DNA from: an uncultured Flavobacteriales bacterium
GTDB taxonomy: Bacteria; Bacteroidota; Bacteroidia; Flavobacteriales_E; Vicingaceae
Assembly (NCBI GenBank): GCA_913056345.1
Contig: CAJXMH010000001.1
Coordinates: forward strand, 124,001 to 188,000
DNA: 64,000 bases
Direction of reading: 5' to 3'
Every line of letters starts with the position of its first letter. The first letter of the stretch is position 1. Both the position numbers and the translations under genes were made by a program. Of this stretch, positions 33,946 to 44,253 are shown piece after piece. Under the pieces are notes generated by a model that ran no database searches, had not been told where the DNA came from, and saw only the letters and a program-made list of their open reading frames with translations.

Positions 33946-35316
33946 CTAAAATTTTATTTGGGTGCTTTGCCCTGATTGTATGGTGAATGATTCTTCTTTA
34001 GTGTAGATGCTTTGCTTAGCATTGATTGACCTGAATACCAAATGGTAACTACCCGGTTGCAGTACAATGCTTTGTCTAGTTGATTTTTCTGATAGGTCGC
34101 AAACCCAAACTAATTCATCTGATTTTTTCAGGAATATGCTGCCATAACCTTTTGAATTATTGCTAATCGTTACAATTCCTGCTTGCGGTATTTCAACTGT
34201 AGTGGTATGGCTTTGCGCAATATTAACATCTTTAATATTGGTTCTTGGAAGGGTTAAAACTTCTAGGTCATACTTACCGATCAAGTAGCGTTGAATGTGA
34301 TCAAAATCTTGAATGATCATGATTTCTTGTTCTCCTGCTTTTCTCACAATGGCTTTCAAATCTTCGTATTCATTGTAGCCATTCATTTTCAGTTCGAGGT
34401 CTCCACGTGGTGCGTCTAAAGCAATGATGTTATGCTTACCTGCAGTAAGTGTAATGTTCTTTTTTTCTACAGGGGGAACAGTGTGAACTACTAGGTCATA
34501 GGATCCTAATGGATCAATTGGGATGGTATCAGGGTTTCCGCGACTATTAATGGTGTGGATAAAGTTGTAGCGGGCTTGTTTAGAAAAAGCATCATAAAAG
34601 GTCATGGCTACGTTAGTCTCATTTGGTCGGCCAAGTTCATCGAGTAAGTTGACTTGAGCGGTAGTGTTGTTAAGGGCTTGCGAGATTACAATGTCAAGTA
34701 CATTTTTAAAACTTACTTCGTCTTTTGCATCGTAGAAGTTACCTATGCACTTAAAAGCGTCCATAATATCAGGTTCAAGCCCTAAGCCAATCACAAAAGG
34801 CTTAAGTATAACCCCTTTTTTCTGCAAGGCAAGTGATACGGCACAAGGATCACCATCACATTCCTCAATGCCGTCGGTAATTAAAATGATCACATTTCGG
34901 CAATTGGTGCAAGAAGGAAAGTCTTTTGCCGCCTGTTCAAGTGAGTAGGCGATCAGGGTGGTGCCTTTTGGACGAATGCTTCGCAGTTTGCTTTTGATTT
35001 TTGCATGATTGCCTTTCGCAAAAGGAACCTCAAGCTTGGTGTCTTTGCAGTTCCTGCCGTCAGAGCTTACACTGTTTTGATGTCCGTATGCTCTTAAGGC
35101 TAATTCTACTTCATCAACGTTTTCTAAGCTATCAACCAAGTTACGAAGTAGACGAGTGGCTACTTGCATCTTTTGCCCGTTTTCCCAGCGGGCATACATG
35201 CTTTGTGAACCATCAAGTACAAAGAGTATTCGGGTTTTTTGGGGTTCGTTTTGTGCCTCGGTAGTAGATAGAAGACCAAAAAGGCAAAAGAAGAGTATGC
35301 TAATGGATAACCTCAT
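33946..35316 (-). CDS. Exported VWA domain protein between split transketolase genes
   Basis: The 456-residue protein has a signal peptide (to TEAQ) and a von Willebrand A domain with an intact metal site, 'ILFVLDGSQSM' (DxSxS), plus 'PKGTTLIAYSLE' and 'ILITDGIEEC'. An even set of cysteines (C-x-x-C in 'CTNCRN', 'CDGDPC') suggests disulfides, consistent with export. The remainder is Ig-like beta structure. VWA proteins bind other proteins or matrix through Mg2+. The gene lies between the two transketolase subunit genes (45 bases after one, 4 before the other) and must be co-transcribed, with no obvious functional link. Confidence 0.85.
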   Translation of the reverse strand: MRLSISILFFCLFGLLSTTEAQNEPQKTRILFVLDGSQSMYARWENGQKMQVATRLLRNLVDSLENVDEVELALRAYGHQNSVSSDGRNCKDTKLEVPFAKGNHAKIKSKLRSIRPKGTTLIAYSLEQAAKDFPSCTNCRNVIILITDGIEECDGDPCAVSLALQKKGVILKPFVIGLGLEPDIMDAFKCIGNFYDAKDEVSFKNVLDIVISQALNNTTAQVNLLDELGRPNETNVAMTFYDAFSKQARYNFIHTINSRGNPDTIPIDPLGSYDLVVHTVPPVEKKNITLTAGKHNIIALDAPRGDLELKMNGYNEYEDLKAIVRKAGEQEIMIIQDFDHIQRYLIGKYDLEVLTLPRTNIKDVNIAQSHTTTVEIPQAGIVTISNNSKGYGSIFLKKSDELVWVCDLSEKSTRQSIVLQPGSYHLVFRSINAKQSIYTKEESFTIQSGQSTQIKF

Positions 35317-35361
35317 AAATCATTTTGTTTGGTAAGGATATTTGAATTCCAAATACCATAC

Positions 35362-36207
35362 CTAAAAATCGCCAAGGGTTTCTTCAAGCTGCGCCAATGC
35401 AGCTTCTTTTTGCTCATCATTGGGTGGAATGCCATGCCATTTGTGGCTTCCCATCATAAAATCAACTCCTTGGCCCATTTCGGTTTTCATTAAGATTACC
35501 ACAGGTCTGCCATGTCCCGTTCTATCCTTAGCAGTTCTAAGTCCATCTAAAACATCGGCCATTTTGTTGCCGTCCATTTCTAGCACTTCCCAGCCAAAAG
35601 CCTCAAATTTTGCTCTCAGATTACCTAGGGAAAGAATATCTTCTACATCTCCATCGATCTGTCGATTGTTCCAATCAATTGTAGCAATTAAATTATCTAC
35701 TTTTTGGTGAGCAGCAAATAGAGCAGCTTCCCAAATTTGTCCTTCTTGCAATTCACCATCGCCGTGCAGACTATAAACCAAATTCGAATCTTGATTCAAT
35801 TTTTTAGTAAGAGCAGCACCACAGGCAACTGATAGGCCCTGACCCAATGATCCACTAGCAACCCTAACGCCTGGCAAACCTTCATGGGTAGTAGGGTGGC
35901 CTTGTAACCTAGAATCAATTTTCCTGAAAGTGCTCATTTCTTCTAAAGGGAAATAGCCACTTCTTGCCAAAACACTGTACCAAACGGGCGAAATGTGTCC
36001 GTTAGACAAAAAGAAAAGGTCTTTTTCTTCTCCATCCATTTCAAAATTTTGAGGATTGTGCTTTAAGATCTCAAAATAGAGCGCAGTAAAATAGTCAGCA
36101 CAGCCCAATGAGCCACCGGGATGACCTGATTGGACGGCATGGACCATTCTAACAATATCTCTTCTGACTTGAGAGGCAATTTTTTCTAATTCTTGATGGT
36201 TAGGCAT
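35362..36207 (-). CDS. Transketolase, N-terminal subunit
   Basis: The 281-residue product is the thiamine-diphosphate-binding half: 'VHAVQSGHPGGSLGCADYFTALYFEIL', 'LSNGHISPVWYS', 'GSLGQGLSVACGAAL' and the TPP motif GDGELQEGQIWEA ... NN. With the product of 32991-33941 it forms transketolase. It is first in the operon. A conserved order of N-terminal then C-terminal genes is preserved except for the intervening VWA gene. Confidence 0.92.
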   Translation of the reverse strand: MPNHQELEKIASQVRRDIVRMVHAVQSGHPGGSLGCADYFTALYFEILKHNPQNFEMDGEEKDLFFLSNGHISPVWYSVLARSGYFPLEEMSTFRKIDSRLQGHPTTHEGLPGVRVASGSLGQGLSVACGAALTKKLNQDSNLVYSLHGDGELQEGQIWEAALFAAHQKVDNLIATIDWNNRQIDGDVEDILSLGNLRAKFEAFGWEVLEMDGNKMADVLDGLRTAKDRTGHGRPVVILMKTEMGQGVDFMMGSHKWHGIPPNDEQKEAALAQLEETLGDF

Positions 36208-36345
36208 GTTGATGTGTTGATGTAAGAATCAAAAGTAAATCAAATAAAGCAGTGAGAAAGAAAGATGTTGAAAAGTATTGTAGGCTGTGGAAATTTTAAT
36301 TTTTTCACTACGTAGAATAGAGCTTCTAAACTGCCTGCAAAGTGC

Positions 36346-36353
36346 TACCTTTA
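36346..36353 (+). promoter_or_regulatory. Candidate -7 box (TACCTTTA) for ychF
   Basis: One mismatch from TAnnTTTG, 18 bases before the chosen ychF ATG. It argues against an in-frame TTG-type start at 36342. Confidence 0.3.
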
Positions 36354-36371
36354 CCACCCAAAAAAATAGCT

Positions 36372-37469
36372 ATGGCCTTAAAATGTGGAATTGTAGGATT
36401 GCCGAATGTTGGTAAATCAACCTTGTTTAATTGCTTATCTAATGCAAAGGCACAATCGGCCAACTTTCCCTTTTGCACCATAGAACCAAATGTTGGGGTA
36501 ATTACCGTACCAGATGAACGCTTAAATAAACTAGCCGATTTGGTGGAGCCTGAGAATGTGCAGCCCACCACCATAGATATTGTAGACATCGCTGGTTTGG
36601 TAAAGGGAGCTAGCAAAGGAGAGGGTCTAGGTAATAAGTTCTTGGGTAACATACGTGAAACTGATGCCATCATCCACGTATTGCGGTGCTTTGATGATGG
36701 TAATGTGGTGCATGTGGATGGTTCAGTAAATCCGGTGAGAGATAAAGAAACCATTGATTACGAGCTTATTCTAAAAGACCTAGAGGCAGTTGAAAAAAAG
36801 ATGGAGAAAGTTAAGCGGGCTGCCAAAACAGGAGATAAAGCTGCTAAAAAAAGTTTTGAAGCCTTAGAAAAGTACCAAGCTCATTTTGAAGATGGTAAGC
36901 CTGCTAGAACGGCTCCTGTAAATGAAGACGAAGCAGAGGAGGTCGATGATCTCTTTTTGCTAACCAATAAGCCTGTTTTATACCTCTGTAATGTGGATGA
37001 GTCGGCTATTGCAAGTGGAAATGAGCATGTTGAAGCGGTAAAAAAAGCTGTTGCAGATGAAAATGCTCAAGTCTTAATGGTAGCCGCAGGCCTAGAAGCC
37101 GATATTGCTGAATTAGAGGATGCTGAAGAACGTCAACTCTTTTTGGAAGATGCGGGTCTGAAGGAGCCGGGAGTAAACAAACTAATCCGCGCAGCTTACG
37201 AGCTATTGAACCTTCAAACTTATTTTACGGCAGGTAAGAAAGAAGTCCGCGCATGGACTATTACCAAAGGCATGAAAGCGCCACAAGCAGCCGGGGTAAT
37301 TCACACCGATTTTGAAAAAGGCTTCATTAAAGCTGAGGTTATCAAATATGAAGATTACCTTGAATATGGCTCAGAACAAGCAGTAAAAGAAGCAGGTAAA
37401 ATGAGCATGGAAGGAAAAGAGTACGTGGTGCAGGACGGCGATGTAATGCTTTTTAAGTTTAACGTTTAG
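36372..37469 (+). CDS. ychF: Ribosome-associated ATPase YchF (OLA1-like)
   Basis: The 365-residue protein starts MALKCGIVGLPNVGKSTLFNCLS (P-loop, residues 9-16) and carries 'DIVDIAGLVKGASKGEGLGNKFL', 'VLRCFDD', 'LYLCNVDE', and a C-terminal TGS domain ending 'GKEYVVQDGDVMLFKFNV'. YchF is an Obg-family protein that prefers ATP and binds ribosomes. Length is as usual for the family. Start chosen at the ATG typical for YchF. Confidence 0.95.
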   Translation: MALKCGIVGLPNVGKSTLFNCLSNAKAQSANFPFCTIEPNVGVITVPDERLNKLADLVEPENVQPTTIDIVDIAGLVKGASKGEGLGNKFLGNIRETDAIIHVLRCFDDGNVVHVDGSVNPVRDKETIDYELILKDLEAVEKKMEKVKRAAKTGDKAAKKSFEALEKYQAHFEDGKPARTAPVNEDEAEEVDDLFLLTNKPVLYLCNVDESAIASGNEHVEAVKKAVADENAQVLMVAAGLEADIAELEDAEERQLFLEDAGLKEPGVNKLIRAAYELLNLQTYFTAGKKEVRAWTITKGMKAPQAAGVIHTDFEKGFIKAEVIKYEDYLEYGSEQAVKEAGKMSMEGKEYVVQDGDVMLFKFNV

Positions 37470-37483
37470 CGTTAAAAGGGAAT

Positions 37484-38863
37484 TCAGAGGGCCACGTAAA
37501 CTCTGTAATAATTACCTAGCTCGCTTACTTTATTGAGCTTCCCTTTTATGACCATTTTCTCTAAACGCTCCTTTTCAATTCCACCATCTACCGGGGCATG
37601 CCAGTTGTCCCAAATGATCAAGTCTCCTTTTTGGATCAACTCCCAATTGTTCCTATGTAATTGCAGGTAATCGTTAGGGTTGAATGGATCAATGCCATAC
37701 CTTAGTGAGAGGTAAGGATCGGCGTAAACAAGACGTTTACCTGCCGGGACAATTTCATAATTGCTCAAGGCTAGTTGCTTCTCTGTTAAACTTAAATCGC
37801 TTTTAAAATCAGTAGCAGCAGGATTGGAGGTAAAAGGGAAAACTAGAATATAGCCCAATAAAGCGAATTGCAAAACCTTACGAATGTTATGGTTGAGAAG
37901 TTGAAAAATGTTCTCAAAACCCCATAAGGTCAAAATAGCCATCAGTGGAGTGAGGGCAGCAAAAACCCGTTTTAAACCCATGGAATTAAAGATTCCCAAA
38001 CTCCAAAAAAGGCTGTGGGCAAGAAAGAAGGCCAAAAAGCAAGCCGGAATAAAAAGCTTGTTTGGAAGAGGAAATCCTTTTTTTAGAGATTTATAACTAA
38101 AGCCAACAAAGCCGAGCCAAAACAAAATCATCAAGGGAATCCCCATCACATAAGTCATTTTATCAAAAAAGTGGAACCAATCACCTGACCCATATGGGCT
38201 TCCGATATTAGCATAAGGAATGCGGTTGAAAACCCAAAAAAAGTCTTTGAAATAAAATGCACCGATTAAAGCAAATAGAAGATGACCCGCTAAAAGGTAG
38301 GGGAGGCTTTTCCACTTGGCATGTAAACTTTGAAAAAGGCCAAAAGCTAAGATGATGATCAAGCCTTCCGAGCGAATGAAAGGAGTAAAAGAGATCAAGA
38401 CAAGAGCAATGCTTACCTTCCCTTTCAAGAGCAGCCAAATGGCCGTGATTAAGAAGCTAGCAAAAAGCGGCTCTGTTAAACCAGTATAAGTAGTGCTTAA
38501 GGTTAGGGGGAACAATAAATAGAAGAAGCCCGCTAAGGCGGGAAATTTGAAGTTGAGATGACGACAGATCTTGAAAATGAGTACCAAATTGATGCCCACG
38601 CAGAGGGCATTAAAAATTTTGATCCCAACAAATCCCCATTGCGCAAAAGGAGAGGCTAAAAGGGTGAAAATTGGTTTACCCCAATGATCGAGAAACAATT
38701 CAGGGTACTGGGGCGCATATTTGGCAATCAAAAAATGGGTAATGCTGTCAGCTTCTGTTCCAACTCCTTTAAATTTAATTATCAACACAATAGAGCCAAT
38801 AATATAGAGGAGAAGTAGAAGCGGTAAAGACTGCCTGAGAATATAGTTTTGTACCCCTTTCAT
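37484..38863 (-). CDS. Polytopic membrane glycosyltransferase-like protein
   Basis: The 459-residue protein has about ten to eleven membrane helices. An early periplasmic loop has the acidic motif 'GTEADSITHFLIAKYAPQYPELF' and 'DHWGKPIFTLLASPFA', a layout seen in GT-C fold membrane mannosyl/arabinosyltransferase-like proteins that use lipid-linked sugars. A soluble C-terminal domain of about 100 residues follows. The donor and acceptor are unknown. It is convergent with ychF. Confidence 0.65.
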   Translation of the reverse strand: MKGVQNYILRQSLPLLLLLYIIGSIVLIIKFKGVGTEADSITHFLIAKYAPQYPELFLDHWGKPIFTLLASPFAQWGFVGIKIFNALCVGINLVLIFKICRHLNFKFPALAGFFYLLFPLTLSTTYTGLTEPLFASFLITAIWLLLKGKVSIALVLISFTPFIRSEGLIIILAFGLFQSLHAKWKSLPYLLAGHLLFALIGAFYFKDFFWVFNRIPYANIGSPYGSGDWFHFFDKMTYVMGIPLMILFWLGFVGFSYKSLKKGFPLPNKLFIPACFLAFFLAHSLFWSLGIFNSMGLKRVFAALTPLMAILTLWGFENIFQLLNHNIRKVLQFALLGYILVFPFTSNPAATDFKSDLSLTEKQLALSNYEIVPAGKRLVYADPYLSLRYGIDPFNPNDYLQLHRNNWELIQKGDLIIWDNWHAPVDGGIEKERLEKMVIKGKLNKVSELGNYYRVYVAL

Positions 38864-39007
38864 TGAACTGACTAAAGTAACACTTGTTGCTCAATCTCCT
38901 CTTAACTGCAGGCAGGCAGTAATGTTAAAAGTCTTGTTGATAAATCCTTTACGAATACATTTAAGCGATTTGCTTTTATAAATACTTTAGAGCTTTCAAT
39001 CTACTTT

Positions 39008-40867
39008 ATGGCAGAAGAGGTTCAATATACCGAAGACAATATCCGATCGCTTGATTGGAAAGAACACATCCGCATGCGTCCCGGCATGTATATTGGTAAG
39101 CTAGGCGATGGCTCTGCTTATGATGACGGAATTTACGTTTTGTTGAAGGAGGTTTTAGATAACTCCATTGATGAGTTTGTAATGGGCAACGGTAGAACCA
39201 TAGAAGTCACCATCAAAGACAAAACCGTTAAAGTTCGCGACTACGGTCGTGGAGTGCCTCTGGGAAAGGTAGTTGATGTGGTTTCTAAGATCAATACCGG
39301 AGGAAAATATGACTCCAAAGCCTTTAAGAAATCTGTAGGATTAAATGGGGTTGGTACCAAAGCAGTGAACGCTCTATCTTCTATGTTCCGTATTGAATCC
39401 TCGAGAGACGAAAAGTGGAAAGCAGCTGAATTTTCAAGAGGAGAATTAACTGAAGATACCGACATTGAGGAAAGCAGCAGACGAAAAGGCACGAAAGTGG
39501 TCTTCATGCCCGATGAAGATATTTTTCACAACTACCAATACCGCACCCAGCATGTTGAGCGGATGTTGTGGAATTATGTCTACTTAAATCGAGGACTTAC
39601 CATTATTTTCAATGGTGAAAAATACCATTCTGAAAGAGGTTTATATGATCTGTTAGAAAAGAACATGTCTGACGAGCCGCTTTATCCCATCATCCACTTA
39701 GAAGATGAAGACATTGAAGTGGCTATCACGCACACTAACTCCTACGGGGAAGAATACTATTCGTTCGTAAACGGACAGCATACCACTCAAGGTGGAACGC
39801 ATCAAGGCGCTTTTCGGGAAGCTTTGGTAAAAACCATTCGCGATCATTTTCAAAAGGATTATGATGCGAGAGACGTTCGTTCTTCGGTAGTGGCTGCCAT
39901 TGCCGTAAAGGTGATGGAACCAGTTTTTGAATCGCAAACTAAAACCAAGCTTGGCTCTAATGATGTAGGTCCTGATGGACCTTCTATGCGTGCCTTTGTA
40001 AACGATTTCTTAAAAAAGCACTTAGATAACTTTTTGCATAAGAATCCCGAGGTGGCTGAAGCGCTGCAGAAAAAGATCATGCAATCGGAGCGCGAGCGCA
40101 AGGATTTGGCCGGCATAAAAAAACTAGCTCGAAAAAGAGCCAAGGAAGTAAGCTTGCACAACAAAAAGTTGAGAGATTGTCGAATACACTTCAACAACGA
40201 TAAAAAAGAGAGAAACGAAGAAACGACCTTGTTTATCACCGAAGGAGATTCAGCTTCTGGTTCAATCACCAAAGTACGTGATGTAAATACCCAAGCGGTA
40301 TTTAGTTTAAAGGGAAAGCCTTTGAACTCTTATGGCTTGACCAAGAAAATCGTTTACGAGAACGAAGAATTTAATCTTTTACAAGCTGCCTTGAATATTG
40401 AGGATGGTTTGGACGATCTGCGTTATAATAATGTGGTGTTGGCCACGGATGCCGATGTCGATGGCATGCACATTCGTCTGTTGCTGATCACCTTCTTCTT
40501 ACAGTTTTTTCCCGATTTGGTGAAGAATGGGCATTTATATGTGTTGGCTACTCCGCTTTTTAGAGTAAGAGACAAAAAGCAAACTTTTTACTGCTACAGC
40601 GAAGAAGAGCGCAAAGATGCCTTAAAGCAATTAAAAGGCAAACCTGAGATTACACGATTTAAAGGTTTGGGTGAAATATCACCCGATGAGTTCAAGAACT
40701 TTATTGGAGAAGATATTCGCTTGGAACCGGTGGTGATCGGAAAAGAGCAATCGGTTAATGATCTATTGAAATTTTACATGGGTAAAAATACCCCCGACCG
40801 ACAAGAGTTTATTATTGAGAATTTGAAAGTTGAACAAGACCTAATAGAAGACGCTGAAGTCGCCTAA
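39008..40867 (+). CDS. parE: DNA topoisomerase IV subunit B
   Basis: The 619-residue type IIA subunit has the GHKL ATPase motifs '[16 protein letters not shown]', 'DYGRGVPLG' and '[16 protein letters not shown]', and the TOPRIM motifs '[11 protein letters not shown]' and '[12 protein letters not shown]'. With ParC it unlinks replicated chromosomes. In Bacteroidota this pair is distinct from gyrA/gyrB; the short length and pairing with parC, five bases downstream, support ParE over GyrB. Confidence 0.9.
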   Translation: MAEEVQYTEDNIRSLDWKEHIRMRPGMYIGKLGDGSAYDDGIYVLLKEVLDNSIDEFVMGNGRTIEVTIKDKTVKVRDYGRGVPLGKVVDVVSKINTGGKYDSKAFKKSVGLNGVGTKAVNALSSMFRIESSRDEKWKAAEFSRGELTEDTDIEESSRRKGTKVVFMPDEDIFHNYQYRTQHVERMLWNYVYLNRGLTIIFNGEKYHSERGLYDLLEKNMSDEPLYPIIHLEDEDIEVAITHTNSYGEEYYSFVNGQHTTQGGTHQGAFREALVKTIRDHFQKDYDARDVRSSVVAAIAVKVMEPVFESQTKTKLGSNDVGPDGPSMRAFVNDFLKKHLDNFLHKNPEVAEALQKKIMQSERERKDLAGIKKLARKRAKEVSLHNKKLRDCRIHFNNDKKERNEETTLFITEGDSASGSITKVRDVNTQAVFSLKGKPLNSYGLTKKIVYENEEFNLLQAALNIEDGLDDLRYNNVVLATDADVDGMHIRLLLITFFLQFFPDLVKNGHLYVLATPLFRVRDKKQTFYCYSEEERKDALKQLKGKPEITRFKGLGEISPDEFKNFIGEDIRLEPVVIGKEQSVNDLLKFYMGKNTPDRQEFIIENLKVEQDLIEDAEVA

Positions 40868-40872
40868 ATAAT

Positions 40873-43614
40873 ATGGCAGAGGAAGATAAAAACGAAAACG
40901 AAGAGCAAGAAGAGCCGATTGATGAGGTAGAAGATTCAGAGGGGCTGGAGAATGTGATTCAGGTCTCGGGCATGTACAATGAATGGTTCTTGGATTATGC
41001 CTCTTATGTAATTCTGGAGCGGGCTGTGCCTCATGTCAATGATGGCTTAAAGCCGGTGCAGAGACGAATTCTACATTCCCTCAAAGAACTGGATGATGGC
41101 CGCTACCATAAGGTGGCCAATGTGATCGGAAATACCATGAAGTATCATCCTCATGGAGATGCCTCTATTGGAGATGCCATGGTGCAATTGGGACAGAAAG
41201 AATTGCTTTTAGATACCCAAGGAAACTGGGGAAATATTTTGACCGGAGACCGAGCCGCAGCTCCTCGTTACATTGAAGTTCGGCTGTCGAAGTTTGCCTT
41301 AGACGTAGCTTTTAATAAGAAAACTACCGAATGGGCTGCCTCTTATGATGGCCGAGGACTAGAGCCGGTAACTCTACCCATGAAGTTTCCTTTGCTTTTA
41401 GCCCAAGGGGTAGAAGGAATAGCCGTAGGTCTTTCATGTAAAATTTTACCGCACAACTTTAATGAGTTGATTGACGCTTCCATCAAAATATTAAAAGGTA
41501 AGAAGACCAACATTTTACCGGATTTCTTAACCGGGGGAATGGCTGATTTCTCGAACTACAACAATGGATTGAGAGGAGGGCGAATTCGGGTAAGGGCCAA
41601 GGTTGGTATACAGGATAAAAAGACTTTGGTTATCACTGAGATTCCATTTGGCACCAATACTTCAAGCCTAATCGATTCGATCATTAAAGCCAATGATAAG
41701 GGTAAGATCAAGATCAAGAAGGTAGAAGACAATACCGCCGAGAATGTAGAGATCAACATTCATTTACCTTCCAACGTGTCGCCAGATAAAACTATTGATG
41801 CGCTCTATGCCTTCACCGATTGTGAAGTCTCGATTTCTCCAAATTCCTGTGTAATTGAGGATGATAAGCCCAAGTTTTTGGACGTGAATGAAATACTTCG
41901 AATTTGCACGGAACACACCAAACACTTGCTCAAACGTGAATTGGAAATTCGCAAAGGAGAGTTGGAGGAGCAGTGGCATTTTGCTTCCTTAGAAAAGATT
42001 TTTATCGAGAATAAGATCTACCGCGATATTGAGGAACAAGAAACCTTAGAAGGCATTATGAAAGCCGTTCACGATGGTTTAAAGCCTCATGTTAAGAACC
42101 TTATCCGTGAAGTGACCGATGATGACGTAAATCGTTTGTTGGAAATTCGGATCAAAAGGATTTCAAAATACGACAGCTTCAAGGCAGATGAGTTGATCAA
42201 GCGGATAGAAGATGAAATTGAAGAGATCAAGTACAATCTTGAACACCTCACCGATTTTGCCATTGATTACTTCAAGAATATCAAAGAAAAGCACGGCAAG
42301 GGAAGAGAGCGTAGAACTGAGATCAAATCCTTTGAAAACATTGATGCCTCTAAAGTAGCCGTTGCCAATGCCAAGCTTTACGTAAACCGTGCTGAAGGTT
42401 TTATCGGTCATGGTTTAAAGAAGTCAGAATCTGAGTTTGTAGCTGATTGTTCTGACATAGACGATATTATTGTATTCCGCGAAGATGGTGTAATGCAAGT
42501 CCAAAAGATTCAGCCGAAATCCTTTGTAGGAAAAAACATTATCCATGTTGCAGTTTGGAAGAAAGGTGATAAGCGCACCATCTACAACATGGTCTATCAA
42601 GATGGGAAAGCAGGCAGGGCCATGGTAAAGCGTTTTGCAGTGACTTCTATCACCAGAGAAAAGGAATACGACTTAACAGCCGGAAACAAAGGCTCTAAAG
42701 TGCTGTATTTTACCGCAAATCCAAATGGTGAAGCTGAGGTGATTCAAGTGCAGCTTCGAGCAAAGGCAAAGCTGAGAAAGCTAAAATTTGACTTTGATTT
42801 CGCCGAACAAGCCATTAAGGGTCGAGGGGCTAAAGGAAATATTCTCAGTAAGCACCTTGTAAGTAAGGTGAAATTAAAAGAGGAAGGAAGTTCTACTTTA
42901 AGTGCTCGAAAGATTTGGTTTGACGACACTGTTCAGCGTTTAAATACAGAAGGAAGGGGAGAACTGTTAGGCCGCTTCAAAGCGGATGATAAAATTCTAA
43001 CCATTACCCAATCTGGTCATTATAAATTAACCGGAACCAATGTAAGCACCCACTTTGAAGATGATTTGATCTTGATTGAAAAGTGGATTCCTAAGAAGCC
43101 GGTGACTGCCATTTATTACGAAGGAGAAAAAGAAGATTTCTACGTAAAGCGCTTTTTAGTAGAAGATACGGATAAGAAAGTTTCCTTTATTAGCGAGCAT
43201 GAAGACAGTTACTTAGAGTTAGTTTCGACTGATTTTCATACTGTTATCGACTTAAGTTTTGTGAAACCAAGAGGTAAAGACCCCAAGCCCAATGAAATCT
43301 TTGATCTACAAGATTTTATAAGTGTGAAGGGCTTAAAAGCCATTGGGAACAAACTGAGTTACGACAAAGTAAAGGCGATTGATCGCTTAGGTTTGGAGGC
43401 AGCAGCTGAAGCCTTAGAAACCACTGTTGAAGAATTACAAAAAGACCCTTTTACAGAAACTGAAGAAAAGGAGAAGCAAGCGGAAAAGTCTGAATCGGAA
43501 AATTCTTCAGAGAAAAACGAGGAAGAGGAAGGTGATGAAAAGGAAACGGAAGGTAAAGCCAAAGAAGGAAAGTCTTCTTCAGGTGAAGCACCTCAAATGG
43601 ACCTCTTTTCTTAG
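40873..43614 (+). CDS. parC: DNA topoisomerase IV subunit A
   Basis: The 913-residue protein begins with an acidic leader, then the winged-helix/tower core 'YASYVILERAVPHVNDGLKPVQRRILHSL', 'HPHGDASIGDAMV' and the active tyrosine in 'RAAAPRYIEVRLS'. A beta-propeller C-terminal domain follows (about residues 510-815). The last 60 residues are a Glu/Lys/Ser-rich linker that ends 'APQMDLFS'. QMDLF closely matches the sliding-clamp binding consensus QL(S/D)LF, so docking on DnaN is possible but inferred. The rhomboid gene starts two bases later. Confidence 0.92.
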   Translation: MAEEDKNENEEQEEPIDEVEDSEGLENVIQVSGMYNEWFLDYASYVILERAVPHVNDGLKPVQRRILHSLKELDDGRYHKVANVIGNTMKYHPHGDASIGDAMVQLGQKELLLDTQGNWGNILTGDRAAAPRYIEVRLSKFALDVAFNKKTTEWAASYDGRGLEPVTLPMKFPLLLAQGVEGIAVGLSCKILPHNFNELIDASIKILKGKKTNILPDFLTGGMADFSNYNNGLRGGRIRVRAKVGIQDKKTLVITEIPFGTNTSSLIDSIIKANDKGKIKIKKVEDNTAENVEINIHLPSNVSPDKTIDALYAFTDCEVSISPNSCVIEDDKPKFLDVNEILRICTEHTKHLLKRELEIRKGELEEQWHFASLEKIFIENKIYRDIEEQETLEGIMKAVHDGLKPHVKNLIREVTDDDVNRLLEIRIKRISKYDSFKADELIKRIEDEIEEIKYNLEHLTDFAIDYFKNIKEKHGKGRERRTEIKSFENIDASKVAVANAKLYVNRAEGFIGHGLKKSESEFVADCSDIDDIIVFREDGVMQVQKIQPKSFVGKNIIHVAVWKKGDKRTIYNMVYQDGKAGRAMVKRFAVTSITREKEYDLTAGNKGSKVLYFTANPNGEAEVIQVQLRAKAKLRKLKFDFDFAEQAIKGRGAKGNILSKHLVSKVKLKEEGSSTLSARKIWFDDTVQRLNTEGRGELLGRFKADDKILTITQSGHYKLTGTNVSTHFEDDLILIEKWIPKKPVTAIYYEGEKEDFYVKRFLVEDTDKKVSFISEHEDSYLELVSTDFHTVIDLSFVKPRGKDPKPNEIFDLQDFISVKGLKAIGNKLSYDKVKAIDRLGLEAAAEALETTVEELQKDPFTETEEKEKQAEKSESENSSEKNEEEEGDEKETEGKAKEGKSSSGEAPQMDLFS

Positions 43615-43616
43615 CG

Positions 43617-44243
43617 ATGTCAATTACCCTACTGCTCATCATTTTAACGGCAGCCGTCTCTATTCCGGCTTTTAACAACAAGCAATTGTTTTACAAGCTC
43701 GATTTTTCACCCTTTGAGGTGGAAAGCCGTAAAGAGTGGTACCGCTTTTTAAGCCATGCTTTGCTGCATGCAGATTGGATGCATTTAATCTTCAACATGC
43801 TCGTTTTGTGGTTTTTTGGCGATCATACCCAAGCTTACTTTGAGGCTTACGCCGGCACTAAGGGTACTTTTTACTTCATTTTACTGTATGTGGGTGGAGT
43901 TGCTTTTGCCACCATTCCAAGCTATAAGAAACACAAACACAATCCAAATTATCATTCGGTAGGAGCTTCAGGTGCAGTTTCTGCGGTTTTGCTGTCTTCA
44001 GTCATGTTTTCACCAATTAGAGAGCTATGCTTTTATGGTTTACCGTTTTTGTGTTTTCCAGGAATTCTATGGGCTTTATTATACCTTGTTTATTCATATC
44101 GAAAAGCAAAGCAAGGAGGAGACTACATTAATCACGATGCACACTTTTGGGGAGCGGTTTATGGCGCACTTTTCACTTTCGTTACTGTGCCGCAGTCTAT
44201 CCCTTCATTTTTCGAGCAATTATGGGGACTTTTGCCTTTCTAG
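43617..44243 (+). CDS. Rhomboid family intramembrane serine protease
   Basis: The 208-residue membrane protein has six helices, 'HADWMHLIFNMLVLWFFG' (the H/N pair of helix 2), the catalytic serine in 'SVGASGAVSAVL' and the catalytic histidine in 'NHDAHFWGAVYGALF'. Rhomboids cleave membrane helices of substrate proteins. The gene directly follows parC, and the aminotransferase gene begins 10 bases after it. Confidence 0.92.
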   Translation: MSITLLLIILTAAVSIPAFNNKQLFYKLDFSPFEVESRKEWYRFLSHALLHADWMHLIFNMLVLWFFGDHTQAYFEAYAGTKGTFYFILLYVGGVAFATIPSYKKHKHNPNYHSVGASGAVSAVLLSSVMFSPIRELCFYGLPFLCFPGILWALLYLVYSYRKAKQGGDYINHDAHFWGAVYGALFTFVTVPQSIPSFFEQLWGLLPF

Positions 44244-44253
44244 AAAGGGCATT

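Noticed and set aside
39241-43681. Several open frames antisense to parE and parC
   Set aside because: They mirror strong coding sequence, lack homology-like motifs and have no promoter-like boxes.
43972-44253. Long upstream extension of the class IV aminotransferase frame
   Set aside because: It overlaps the rhomboid coding region in another frame; the family sequence starts at the ATG at 44254.
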